Assembly (NCBI GenBank): GCA_028284485.1
Contig: JANQRQ010000018.1
Location: forward strand, 1 to 45,499
Reading direction: 5' to 3'
Source of the DNA: Planctomycetaceae bacterium
Lineage (GTDB): Bacteria > Planctomycetota > Planctomycetia > Planctomycetales > Planctomycetaceae
DNA: 45,499 bases
The translations under genes were made by a program, and so were the position numbers. Below are positions 8,777 through 18,246 of this stretch, piece after piece. The notes under the pieces are model-generated. The model was not told the DNA's origin and searched no databases. It was given only the letters and a program-made list of their open reading frames with translations. Every line of letters begins with the position of its first letter. Within the stretch, counting starts at the first letter, position 1.

Positions 8777-8871
8777 GAATTCGACCCCTGTTTTTGCAGG
8801 ACAGCAACAGGCGCGTCCAACCTGTTGAGACTCGCGATTTCGACGCTGCTGTGGGGAAATCCACGGTTGGG

Positions 8872-11800
8872 CTACGGCGCCGCTTCTCCATCGATTAATG
8901 CTTGTGCTTCCTCCAATAGGATGTAGCAAACGAGCCAGTCGTGCCAGGAAGCATCGAGCCCTTCCTGTTCGTACAGAGCGGTTTGTGCTTCCAGCAGCTG
9001 AGTCGCTTGCTGGAATGCGGCTTCGGCTTCGTTGCTTTGTTCCAGTTTAGAATACGCCATCGACTGAATCATGAGCCCGTGAATGCTGCGATACCACATT
9101 TCTTGGCCGTTGTGTGGTTTTTGACACCAATCGATAGCGGATTGGTACTTTTCGGCCCGATACTCGGCAAGCCCTTTTGCAATTTGCGCCCAGGGTATCA
9201 CCCAATGCCCTGCATCACTGACGGCCGTGTCGGCAATCTCATTGATGCTCGCAGCCAACGATGCCGTTACTGGATGCAGTAGCGATGTTTTGGCGACGCG
9301 CTCGGCAATCATGGGATCGCTGACATCGAGCTGTTCTCGCATAGCGCGGCAGTAGGCTTGGTACTCGTCCAACGATCCGTTTCTGGCGAGCAAAATCGCA
9401 CCACGGATCCAGGCAATGCTATCTTCCGTTCCCAGCTCGGCGGCTTTGCGGTAGTCGACAGTAGCCGCCTCCCATTCGCGGTCCAAAGCATTCCGGTTGC
9501 CGCGACTCACTAACACCGCGGGATCGACTTCGTTGAGTTCCGTTGCGAAATCGATGGCCTCGGTGACCAACAATCGAGACGACACCCAGTCGTGCCAGTT
9601 TTCTCCCAAATCGCCGTTTTCCCGCAGATCCTGAAACGTCCGATTGACCAGCGAATTGGCTTGCTTTAAGGCGCCGGCGGCTTGTCCGTAACCACCGTTT
9701 TGATAACGGGCCAATGCCAAGAAGGCCTGGCTGCGCGCCTTCGATGCATCGGGCAGATCTTCCATACCTTGTGGAATCCATTTTAGTGCCTCGCGGATGT
9801 TGCCCGCGCGATACAGGTACATCCCCTTGCCGGTCAACCGATATTTCTGTAAGCCCTCGGAAACCTGCAACATTCGATCCGCCAGGTCAGTATAGGCATC
9901 CCAATCAGCCAACGCTTCGGGATCCAGCATGCAACCGAGGAAAACGCGGCCCACTTCGAGAGGGGACGCATCGCGGAATCGCTCGATCATCTTGCGGCAA
10001 TGTTCGCGGTACCGCTCCGGTCCTTCGGTTTCGAGAAGCAACGGTGCAAGCTGGTACCAGGCGAAATGCCGCTCGGGGTCCAATTCAATGACACGCAACA
10101 GATCATCCGTCGCCGCCTGCCATTGGCCGCTGCGTCCGTAAAGTTCACCGCGTGTGTATAAAGCATCTGCCGATTCGGGACTAAGTTTGATCGCTGCCGA
10201 TTGAATGCGGATGGCTGACGCTAATTCGCCCTCGTTCGTAGCCTTCGTTGCTAGCGCAACTAATTGTCGGGCCAGCTCCTCAGGCGTGCCGAACTCGGTG
10301 CGCGCGATTTCGATGGCTGCCGCGAAGTCGGCGTCTGCCAAGTCGTCCTGGCCCAGTTCCGCAAGCTCCAGGCCACGTCCGATCAACTCGGCTGGATGAT
10401 CTAACGGTACAACGGCATCGTTGATTTCTGTCGGTCGACCTTTAAGCGTCACTTCGGCTAAGTGCAAATCGCTGCTATTAGCGGAACGGTTGTGCAGGGC
10501 AATCGCCAGCAGATGCTCACTCGGTTCGAGCCGGCTTGTGAGCACAACTTGTTGCAATTCGCCTTCATCGACTGAACCATCCGCCAGTAATTCGAACTGC
10601 TCCGACATACTGGGACGAATGTTGTCGCGGCCGACTTCCTCTCCATCCAAATAGATGATGACTCCATCGTCCCGATACAAACTGATACTCAAATCTTCAT
10701 ACGTCGCGTGCGTGGTAAATCGATGCCGAAAATAGGCGCTCGTCAGCGAGTTTGGCAGCGGCGTTCCAATATTCACTAGCTGCCGATCACCGAAGCCAAA
10801 GCCTCCTTCGGCGCCGGGGCTATCATTATCGAGCGACCAAGCGGAATCGTCGAAATCGGGTCGGAAGAACGTCGAATGAAAGTCGGGGTCGTTCTGGGCC
10901 GGGTCGACCCCATCTGTCGGATGCAGCCATCGCCACGCCGACGTGGGGGGCACTATGATTGTCTCGCTGATGTGGGCATACAGCCGGCCCACTTCCATGC
11001 GCAGCTCCCAATCGTCCGGTGCAAACTCGACGAGACGACGGTAATCGGCGGCGACCTCATCATGCCGCCCCAATCGTTTGTACAATTCGGCCCGTTCTCG
11101 CAACAGTGCGAGGTTATTCGGAAGGTACTCCATGACTGCGGTCAAATCGGCGACCGCGAGATCGAACATTCCGGCGTTCTGTGCCGTGCGGCTCCGCCGC
11201 AGTCGTGCAGGGATGTTCTCGGGATCGTTTTCGATAACAAAATTCCATTGCTGTAGTGCCGATTGCCAGTCGCCGGATCGGTCGAACGCTTTCGCCAGGG
11301 CTTGCCCATCGGTCGAGAACCGCAAGTACAAGCCGTAGTCCCCGAACGTATTCGTCACTTTGACCACGACGTCATTCCAGCCGGCCTGCAGCGTGATGAG
11401 TGCCGCATCTTGATCGAGCGCCGCAGCACGCGGCCTCTGGTGCTCGTGCACCATACTTCCATTGATCCAAATACGATGCATGTCATCGGAACCAAGCAAC
11501 AGCCCCACCATTTGCTCACGCGGAGCGTAGACTCGCGTGTAGACGTAGCAATCCATTTCGTAGGCCGGGTCGAAGTACCGGCGCAAATCCAAGCCATTTG
11601 ATTCATCCGGAGATGCAGATTGCCAGCGCACGATTTGCGAATCATCCAAATCAGCGTTTGGCTGTGTCAGCGGCGCGAACGGATCGAGCGGAGTTACTGC
11701 CGGGTCGAGTTCTGCTGCTTCTCGTTCGAAGGGTCCCAATACCCACCAAGGCGTGGAATACCATTGTGGAGCCTCTTCCGAAGGGGAATTCTGGTCCGCC

Positions 11801-14800
11801 ATTTGAAAATCGGCCGCAGCGAGATCCCAGCGACCGTGTCGCGCGTGGATTTCTGCCCGTAAACGGACGTCTTCGGCGCTGGCTGAACCGCTTTCAATTC
11901 GCTGATTCAAATCGGTCATCAATTCGTCGGAAAAGTCGCGTTCGTAGCCGGATCGTGCATCGTAAAAACGAACGTTTCCGGCAGTATCGCCTGCGAGAAT
12001 CTGCGAACCGTCGGGACTCCATGCGGTCGAGGTCGTCGGTCCTCCGTTTGGAAGATTCAGCAATTCCCGTCCATTCATGGGATTCCATAGTCGAAGCGTT
12101 CCATCGAAACTGGACGATATCAATCTGGTGCCTTCCGGATTCCAGTCGAGCGCGGTAACAGGGGCCGTGTGATTTCGCATGACCGCGACTTGTTGGCCGG
12201 TCGCAACATTCCACACGCGGACACTCACGTCCAAGCCTCCGACAGTTCCTGAAACGCGGCCGCCCGACGCGAGCCATTCACCATCGGGACTCCAGGCGAG
12301 CGTTTCAATCTCTTCAGCTTCTCCAGACAAACCGCCGACTTGTTCACCAGAATCGGGATCCCAGATCTGAATGACCGGTAAGTTGCCTTGACGCTCGCTT
12401 TGAGTCAGCGAACCGGCCGATGCGAGCCGACTCCCGTCGGGATTCCACGCGACACTCTCGACATCGTTTTGGCTCGGCAACGTCGTCCGAACCGGATTGT
12501 CTGCATCTTCGAGATTCCAGATCGCGGCATTCGTGCCAGCCGCCACAGCCAGCAGATGTTGTTCCGGATTCCACGACAGCGATAAGATTTGGCCTCCATT
12601 TCCGGACAGGGACAGAACCGCTTGCTCCGTGCCCGAGTTAGGGTCCCAAATGCGAATCGCGCCTCGACTGTGACCCGAAGCGATCCACATTCCGTCACTG
12701 CTCCAGGCCACCGTTGTCACACCAGAAAAATTGCGAGTGAGCTCCTGGAGTTTTTCGCGTGTTTCGGCATCCCAAACGATGAGCGATCCGTCCCGCCCGG
12801 TAGTCACAAATCGCTTGCCATCGGGGCTGTAATCCAAGCCAACCAATTGCTGACGATGCGCAGCAATCACATTTTCAGTCTGCCGATCTTGGTCGAGATC
12901 CCAAATAATCAGTCGGCTATCGAGACTAACTGTTGCCGCCGAACGGCTGTCGGGATTCCAGGCGTTCCCAAACACACGTGATACGTGCCCACGCAATGTG
13001 CGCAGAGAACGCCCAGTTTTTGCGTCATAGATACGAGACGTCCCGTCAAAAGACGAAGTCAATATCGACTCACCGTCCGGACTCCAATTGACGGTGAAAA
13101 CGACATCGGTATGACCCGATAGTGACCCCAACACGACCTCGCCCGTTTGCGCATCCCACACAGTCACGTTTCCACTCTGGTCGCAGGCGACCAGTCGTGT
13201 CGCATCCGGGTTCCAGTCAAAATCGGAGACAAAGCCCCCCTGATGGGGAATCGTCGCAATTTGTTGATCGTTAGAAAGATCCCAGATGACAATGCTTCCA
13301 TCCCGCATCGACGTAGCAAGTCGTGTGCCATCCGGGCTCCAGGCTACTTCCGCAGTTGCTTGATCGGTCACCTGTCGAATCATTTTTCCGGTTGAGACAT
13401 CCCAAATGCCGACCATGCCATCAACCGCGTTGAGAACGGCAACCTGCAGGGAATCCGAACTCCAACTGGCGGTCGACGGGCCACCTTGGCCGCTGATAGT
13501 GTGAACGGGAATTCCCGTCTCGGCATCCCAAATTCTGACCGTCGAATCGAGGCTACCGCTAGCAATCCATTTCCCATCGGGACTCCAAGTAACATTAAGC
13601 ACGAGGGATTCGTGACCGACGAGCGTCACCAGTTCTCGATTCGTTTGCAGGTCCCAGACCGTCAGTTCCCTATTCATGCCGCCGAATACCAGTTTGCGGC
13701 CGTCGGGACTGTAATCAACACAAATCAGCGATGTGCCTCCACCAATGACCTGCCCTCCTACATTGCGAGGCGAGTTCAGGTAATACCATTCCCAGTCGCG
13801 CTGGTCCGCCTGATCCGCCTCAGGACGCAGTTCCGCGAGCAATCGCTGCAACCGCTCGCTGCCAGTTGGCGATTCGGCGACGCGCTGAGCCGTGTTGATC
13901 TGCGAGACGTACATGCCTTGTCGAGCCCGTTCGCGCTGCCTTTCGGCGTCTTGTCGGGCCAACTCCGCTTGCTGTTGGGCTTCAATCGCATCGGCCTGGG
14001 CGGCCTGGGCGTCGTTGCGGGCTTCGATCGCCCGTTGCTGCGCTGCCAAGGCTTCCGCCGCTTCTTGACGGGCTTGAGTTTCAGCCAGTTCTGCCCGAGT
14101 GGCATTCTGACTCGCCTGGTTCCGGGCAATCATCGCCACGATAAATGCGACTCCGGCCAAGGCAGCCACCACACCCACCGCCGCAACCAATCCTTTGAGC
14201 CGTTTGGCAGAACGCTGTTGTTCTTGCGCGCGGAGGTGCTCCGTTTCCGCCAGCTTTTTCGCCTGCTCGAGTTCGCGCTGCCGGGCTGCTTCGCGCTCGC
14301 GCTCGCCGGCCTCCGCTGCTTCCTGACTGGTATCCAAAAACGACATCGCCTGATCAAAGCCGTCGTGATACCGGGCCCCCCAAGCATCGGTCGGTTGATT
14401 CGTTTCTCGCCATGATAGCGCAATCTGCAGATCGGGATCGTGAAACAGTCCCGCCTTACCGTCTGCATGCAGCGCCGCGGTTTCGGCCAAACGGCGGTAA
14501 ATGCGGGCCGACTGCGATTCCTCTTCGACCCAGCCGTCGAGCCGCTTCCACACCCGCATCAAACTTTCATGCGAAATATCGACGACGGTCTGTGGCAGCA
14601 ATTCGACATCGGCCATCGGCATAAGGAACGTCCGCCCCTGCCGACGAAAGGCATCGATCACTTGTGTGACTTCTTCTTGTGATGCATCGGCGATCGCACA
14701 CAGCTTCTCCAAGCGAGTGGGCCGCCGAATACCACGGTTGTCGGGACCCCGTTCTGTTAAGGCTTTGAACAGCCTCTCGGCGACGAGCCGCAATCGATCA

Positions 14801-15726
14801 TCGGACAGCTCCTCGTAAACTTCGTCCGCATGACGCGAGAGCGCCTCGCTTAATCCGCCGGCCTGTTCGTAATGTTTGAGGTCAATCTGCGCTTGATCGT
14901 CATTTTCTGCAGCCCAGAAATCCCAAATTCGCATCAGAGCATGCTGCAACACAGGGAGTTGATCGGCGTCGTCGCCCACATCGTTGAGCAGCTTTTGCAC
15001 CAATCGATGGGCAATCGTTCCACCACCGACTGCCGCAGGCTTTTCGATTGCCGCGCGCCGCTGTTCACGGGAGAGCCGCGGGATCAGGTATTCCCCGTCG
15101 TTAACCGCTTCGGCGAGTCCCGGAATCTGCGAACACTCGCCCAAATAGTCGGACCGCATGGTGATCGCCACATAAATCGGAAGTTCCGCCTGATCCGATG
15201 CCGACAACAACAGCTTGACAAATGCGGCAGCCGCTTCCTGCCCCGCAGTTCCCTGTTGCCGAAAGCGAAACAATTCCTCGAACTGGTCAACCACGACAAG
15301 TAGATTCGTGCCATCAGGCAGGTCCGACTGACGGACGGCTTCGATCAGACCCTGCCGGCTGCGATTAAGGGTGGCAATGATGCGCGGCAATGATTCTTCG
15401 TCATCGGGATCGTACAGATCCGCTTCCAACATTGCGCGGGCCAAATTCGCTATCGGATTTCCACCCGGGCGCAAGATGGCGACTTCCCAGGAGGAACCGG
15501 CGTCGGTCATTGTTCCGCCATGCAGCGCCGGCAACAGCCCTGCACGCACCAGCGACGACTTACCGCTCCCCGATGTTCCGACAACGCCGAGAAACCGGTG
15601 CTCTCGCAATAACGCCAGCAATTCACTGGTTTGCTCTTCGCGACCGAAGAACAGGTAATCCTCTTCGATGGAGAACGGCCGCAAACCGGGAAAAGGGTTA
15701 AACCGAGATGGCGCGTGACTGCTCAT
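8872..15726 (-). CDS. Giant nSTAND-type NTPase with membrane helix, 14 WD40 repeats, two beta-sandwich modules and TPRs
   Basis: The product has about 2,284 residues from ATG 15726; a TTG at 15750 is possible. Residues 10-400 form the nSTAND1 NTPase: entry motif NPFPGLRPF, FFGREEQ, Walker A GTSGSGKSS at 50-58, Walker B LLVVVDQFEELF at 142-153 and sensor TMRSDYLG. A coiled region (460-510) leads to one membrane helix (about 511-535, KRLK on its N side), then a second coiled coil (about 540-605). Residues about 660-1265 hold 14 WD40 repeats marked by W-S/N-P-D-G, enough for two seven-bladed propellers. A sugar-binding-like sandwich lies near 1379-1472, TPRs after it, a second sandwich with the motif YRDDGVIIYLDG near 1609-1765, and more TPRs to the end. 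STAND proteins are ATP switches that oligomerise when a sensor region binds its trigger. It is 57 bases downstream of the kinase/TIR gene, clearly one operon. Confidence 0.9.
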   Translation of the reverse strand: MSSHAPSRFNPFPGLRPFSIEEDYLFFGREEQTSELLALLREHRFLGVVGTSGSGKSSLVRAGLLPALHGGTMTDAGSSWEVAILRPGGNPIANLARAMLEADLYDPDDEESLPRIIATLNRSRQGLIEAVRQSDLPDGTNLLVVVDQFEELFRFRQQGTAGQEAAAAFVKLLLSASDQAELPIYVAITMRSDYLGECSQIPGLAEAVNDGEYLIPRLSREQRRAAIEKPAAVGGGTIAHRLVQKLLNDVGDDADQLPVLQHALMRIWDFWAAENDDQAQIDLKHYEQAGGLSEALSRHADEVYEELSDDRLRLVAERLFKALTERGPDNRGIRRPTRLEKLCAIADASQEEVTQVIDAFRRQGRTFLMPMADVELLPQTVVDISHESLMRVWKRLDGWVEEESQSARIYRRLAETAALHADGKAGLFHDPDLQIALSWRETNQPTDAWGARYHDGFDQAMSFLDTSQEAAEAGEREREAARQRELEQAKKLAETEHLRAQEQQRSAKRLKGLVAAVGVVAALAGVAFIVAMIARNQASQNATRAELAETQARQEAAEALAAQQRAIEARNDAQAAQADAIEAQQQAELARQDAERQRERARQGMYVSQINTAQRVAESPTGSERLQRLLAELRPEADQADQRDWEWYYLNSPRNVGGQVIGGGTSLICVDYSPDGRKLVFGGMNRELTVWDLQTNRELVTLVGHESLVLNVTWSPDGKWIASGSLDSTVRIWDAETGIPVHTISGQGGPSTASWSSDSLQVAVLNAVDGMVGIWDVSTGKMIRQVTDQATAEVAWSPDGTRLATSMRDGSIVIWDLSNDQQIATIPHQGGFVSDFDWNPDATRLVACDQSGNVTVWDAQTGEVVLGSLSGHTDVVFTVNWSPDGESILTSSFDGTSRIYDAKTGRSLRTLRGHVSRVFGNAWNPDSRSAATVSLDSRLIIWDLDQDRQTENVIAAHRQQLVGLDYSPDGKRFVTTGRDGSLIVWDAETREKLQELTRNFSGVTTVAWSSDGMWIASGHSRGAIRIWDPNSGTEQAVLSLSGNGGQILSLSWNPEQHLLAVAAGTNAAIWNLEDADNPVRTTLPSQNDVESVAWNPDGSRLASAGSLTQSERQGNLPVIQIWDPDSGEQVGGLSGEAEEIETLAWSPDGEWLASGGRVSGTVGGLDVSVRVWNVATGQQVAVMRNHTAPVTALDWNPEGTRLISSSFDGTLRLWNPMNGRELLNLPNGGPTTSTAWSPDGSQILAGDTAGNVRFYDARSGYERDFSDELMTDLNQRIESGSASAEDVRLRAEIHARHGRWDLAAADFQMADQNSPSEEAPQWYSTPWWVLGPFEREAAELDPAVTPLDPFAPLTQPNADLDDSQIVRWQSASPDESNGLDLRRYFDPAYEMDCYVYTRVYAPREQMVGLLLGSDDMHRIWINGSMVHEHQRPRAAALDQDAALITLQAGWNDVVVKVTNTFGDYGLYLRFSTDGQALAKAFDRSGDWQSALQQWNFVIENDPENIPARLRRSRTAQNAGMFDLAVADLTAVMEYLPNNLALLRERAELYKRLGRHDEVAADYRRLVEFAPDDWELRMEVGRLYAHISETIIVPPTSAWRWLHPTDGVDPAQNDPDFHSTFFRPDFDDSAWSLDNDSPGAEGGFGFGDRQLVNIGTPLPNSLTSAYFRHRFTTHATYEDLSISLYRDDGVIIYLDGEEVGRDNIRPSMSEQFELLADGSVDEGELQQVVLTSRLEPSEHLLAIALHNRSANSSDLHLAEVTLKGRPTEINDAVVPLDHPAELIGRGLELAELGQDDLADADFAAAIEIARTEFGTPEELARQLVALATKATNEGELASAIRIQSAAIKLSPESADALYTRGELYGRSGQWQAATDDLLRVIELDPERHFAWYQLAPLLLETEGPERYREHCRKMIERFRDASPLEVGRVFLGCMLDPEALADWDAYTDLADRMLQVSEGLQKYRLTGKGMYLYRAGNIREALKWIPQGMEDLPDASKARSQAFLALARYQNGGYGQAAGALKQANSLVNRTFQDLRENGDLGENWHDWVSSRLLVTEAIDFATELNEVDPAVLVSRGNRNALDREWEAATVDYRKAAELGTEDSIAWIRGAILLARNGSLDEYQAYCRAMREQLDVSDPMIAERVAKTSLLHPVTASLAASINEIADTAVSDAGHWVIPWAQIAKGLAEYRAEKYQSAIDWCQKPHNGQEMWYRSIHGLMIQSMAYSKLEQSNEAEAAFQQATQLLEAQTALYEQEGLDASWHDWLVCYILLEEAQALIDGEAAP

Positions 15727-15783
15727 GAAACGTTTTCCGACTTCATTCAATAATTCTATGACCGACGAGAATTGACCCCTGCG

Positions 15784-18246
15784 TTACGACTCTGCTTGTT
15801 TGAGTTGCTTCACACTCGTTACGAATGAAGCAATCGCCTGCGGATCAAACTCATCACCCTCCCCGCGATAAACTTCGGCAGTCAACGTTTTGAACCGTTC
15901 CTTGCGGCGATCGAACGGAGGCGCGACATACACCCCTTGCACATCGATCTTCCGGCCGTTGCGGTATCCCGCCGCTTTCAACAATTCCCGCAGCTTGATA
16001 TCGACCCACGATTTGCCACCGGCGCCGTAGTAAACCAATGCCGCATCGCAGTCTTCCAAGTTTTGCCAATGAATCTGGCTGACGGTCGATTCGTCGTGGT
16101 CGAATTCCGGCAAACTGACTTCGATGCCCTGGTCGTACAGAAAGTCTTCAATTGGTTCGACCGCCGATTCATCCTGACGGTCGCAAATGAGATAAACGCG
16201 TGGCACGCCGTTTGAGGATTCCGCGGTGTCGCCATTGTCGCGGGCTGCCTCCGCCTCTTCCCGCGCCCATTTGTCGTCGAGAAACTCTTTCAGATTTTCG
16301 AGTGTGTCCTGAATGACTTCGGCACCAGCGTGGGCAGTCGGCTCTTCGACCAATTCTCGGACGAACTCGGTTTGGCGGTCGTCGCGAGGACTGAGGTTGC
16401 GCGGCATCCAAATGATGCGTTCCAAATTGCGGCGACCACTTTCCTCCGCCGCCAATCGATTCTGCTGTGCGACCACCGATCGTTCCGAATCTTCCGGCAC
16501 AAGTCCGTACCGTCCGCCGACCATATGAATCGCCAGGTCGCTTTGCTCCAAATAGGCGTGAACGGCCTCGTCGAGAGCCCCGGCAACCAATGGGAGTGGA
16601 CGATCGGGCAGCACGGTGTGCCCCCGCTCTAATAGCTCGCGCTTCAGGCGGTCGCGATCGGCCTGCAGATCGGACGTGGTTTCTGCGAGATAAATCCGGA
16701 TGCCATGCTTGGCGGCATCAGCTACGGATGTAGCACTGCTGCTTCGGTACAACTTTAAAACTTGGGCCACTTCATAGGCCAAGTCGTAGATCTTTTCGTA
16801 ATACTGTTGGCGAGCATCTTCGCCAAACGCTTCATCGAATTCGCGAAAACGTCCCGACTCGGGATCACGCTCGAAGAACTCGAACGACATCAATTGCTGA
16901 AGCAAATCGTCTAATTGGGGAGGCAGCTCATCCGATTCGACCGGTGCCTTAACCACTTTGAACAGGCGAGGTTTGTCTTCGACGCGAAACTCGCCCGACC
17001 GTTCGGTCGACTGCCAAAATTCCTCGACTCCTTTTTGACAACCTTCCGACTTGGCAAACGGCGGGGAAACGATCGACACCAAGGTCCGCTGCTTCGACAG
17101 GCTTTCGTAGAGCGTTTCGTCCCCCGGCGCGGGACCGGGCGGCATCGGACGGCTGCCAATTGTAACCGGCTCTCCGGAAAGTTGCTCCAAACGGACTTTA
17201 AGATTGCGCTGAAACTGCGATACCCAACCTTCTTTCCCGGGGGCCAACGGTTGATCGTCGAGCTCCGCACATGAGACGAATATATCATTGTCGGTGATCG
17301 GGCCAGTTTCGGTCGGTGTCGAAGTAGTGGCAGGCCCCCCAGAAGTGACCGATTCGTTGGAAACATTTGTAGCAGACGGCGCCGAAGTGACGGTCGCTGT
17401 TTCATCAGCCAGGTTCGTCAAATCGACGTACAAATCGCGAGCCGTCTGGTAGCGTCGCTCCGGATCTTTCTGCAGACATTTGAGAACAATCCGTTCCAAT
17501 TCAGATGAGACATCATAGTTGAAGCGAGCGAGTGCCGGCGGCTGCTCGTTGACAATGTTATGGATCGTATCGCCGAGACTCGAACCGGCAAACGGCTGGC
17601 GACCGGCAATCAACTCGTACAGGACGACGCCGACGCTGAACAAATCGGAACGATGGTCGAGCGGTTTGCCCCGCGACTGCTCGGGACTCATGTAGTTTGG
17701 AGTCCCGAGGATTTGTCCTGTTTGCGTCTGCTGCATTTCGACGGTCATGGCGTCTACAGCCGATTCGTCCAGCGGCAAGCGCTTCGCGAGACCAAAATCC
17801 AAAACTTTGACTGCTCCGCGCTCCGTCATAATGATGTTGGCGGGTTTGATATCGCGGTGCACAATACGGCTGGCGTGGGCGGCATCTAATGCGTCGACAA
17901 CTTGGACGGCGATCTCGACCGCCTTGGGAATCTCCATGGGGCCGAAAGTAATCAACGCCTCCAGCGAGGAACCTTCGACGTACTCCATGGCGATAAAGGG
18001 CAATCCGTCTTCCCGCTCGCCCACGTCATAGACAATGCACACATGGGGATGGTTTAGCGCCGACGCCGCTTTCGCCTCGGTCAAAAAGCGTTGCCGGCGT
18101 TCTGCATCGGCTGCCATATCTTCCGGCAAAAACTTGATGGCCGCCTTCCGCTCCAGGCGCGTATCTTCGGCAAGGAAGACTTCCCCCATGCCACCCGCAC
18201 CCAACTTGTCGGTAATGCGGTAATGGCCGACGATTGTTCCAATCAT
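15784..18246 (-). CDS. Ser/Thr protein kinase fused to TIR-like, DUF4062-like and second TIR-like domains
   Basis: The product has 820 residues and no membrane segment. Residues 8-280 form a complete Hanks-type kinase: glycine loop GAGGMGEV (16-23), Lys38, Glu57, HRDIKPAN (130-137), DFG (150-152) and SPE (187-189). A Ser/Thr-rich linker (280-318) leads to a TIR-like domain at about 320-500, with DIFVSCAELDD, GWVSQFQRNL and SIVSPPFAKS. At about 515-635 is a DUF4062-like domain (GIRIYLAETTSDLQADRDRL, VLPDRPLP, AIHMVGGRYG), and at about 682-815 a second TIR-like fold (RVYLICDRQDE, DAALVYYG). In the first TIR the helix that normally reads WCxxE has GCQKG, so the catalytic Glu seems lost. It is the first gene of the operon with the nSTAND giant. 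Likely role: phosphorylation-controlled adaptor or sensor for that protein; inference only. Confidence 0.9.
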   Translation of the reverse strand: MIGTIVGHYRITDKLGAGGMGEVFLAEDTRLERKAAIKFLPEDMAADAERRQRFLTEAKAASALNHPHVCIVYDVGEREDGLPFIAMEYVEGSSLEALITFGPMEIPKAVEIAVQVVDALDAAHASRIVHRDIKPANIIMTERGAVKVLDFGLAKRLPLDESAVDAMTVEMQQTQTGQILGTPNYMSPEQSRGKPLDHRSDLFSVGVVLYELIAGRQPFAGSSLGDTIHNIVNEQPPALARFNYDVSSELERIVLKCLQKDPERRYQTARDLYVDLTNLADETATVTSAPSATNVSNESVTSGGPATTSTPTETGPITDNDIFVSCAELDDQPLAPGKEGWVSQFQRNLKVRLEQLSGEPVTIGSRPMPPGPAPGDETLYESLSKQRTLVSIVSPPFAKSEGCQKGVEEFWQSTERSGEFRVEDKPRLFKVVKAPVESDELPPQLDDLLQQLMSFEFFERDPESGRFREFDEAFGEDARQQYYEKIYDLAYEVAQVLKLYRSSSATSVADAAKHGIRIYLAETTSDLQADRDRLKRELLERGHTVLPDRPLPLVAGALDEAVHAYLEQSDLAIHMVGGRYGLVPEDSERSVVAQQNRLAAEESGRRNLERIIWMPRNLSPRDDRQTEFVRELVEEPTAHAGAEVIQDTLENLKEFLDDKWAREEAEAARDNGDTAESSNGVPRVYLICDRQDESAVEPIEDFLYDQGIEVSLPEFDHDESTVSQIHWQNLEDCDAALVYYGAGGKSWVDIKLRELLKAAGYRNGRKIDVQGVYVAPPFDRRKERFKTLTAEVYRGEGDEFDPQAIASFVTSVKQLKQAES

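Noticed and set aside
11940..13740. Regular repeats that could suggest a CRISPR-like or satellite array
   Set aside because: They are the coding sequence of WD40 repeats (W-S-P-D-G every 40-45 codons) in the nSTAND gene, not a DNA array.
13486..14415. Plus-strand frame (309 codons) inside the nSTAND gene
   Set aside because: Antisense shadow of WD40 and coiled-coil coding sequence.
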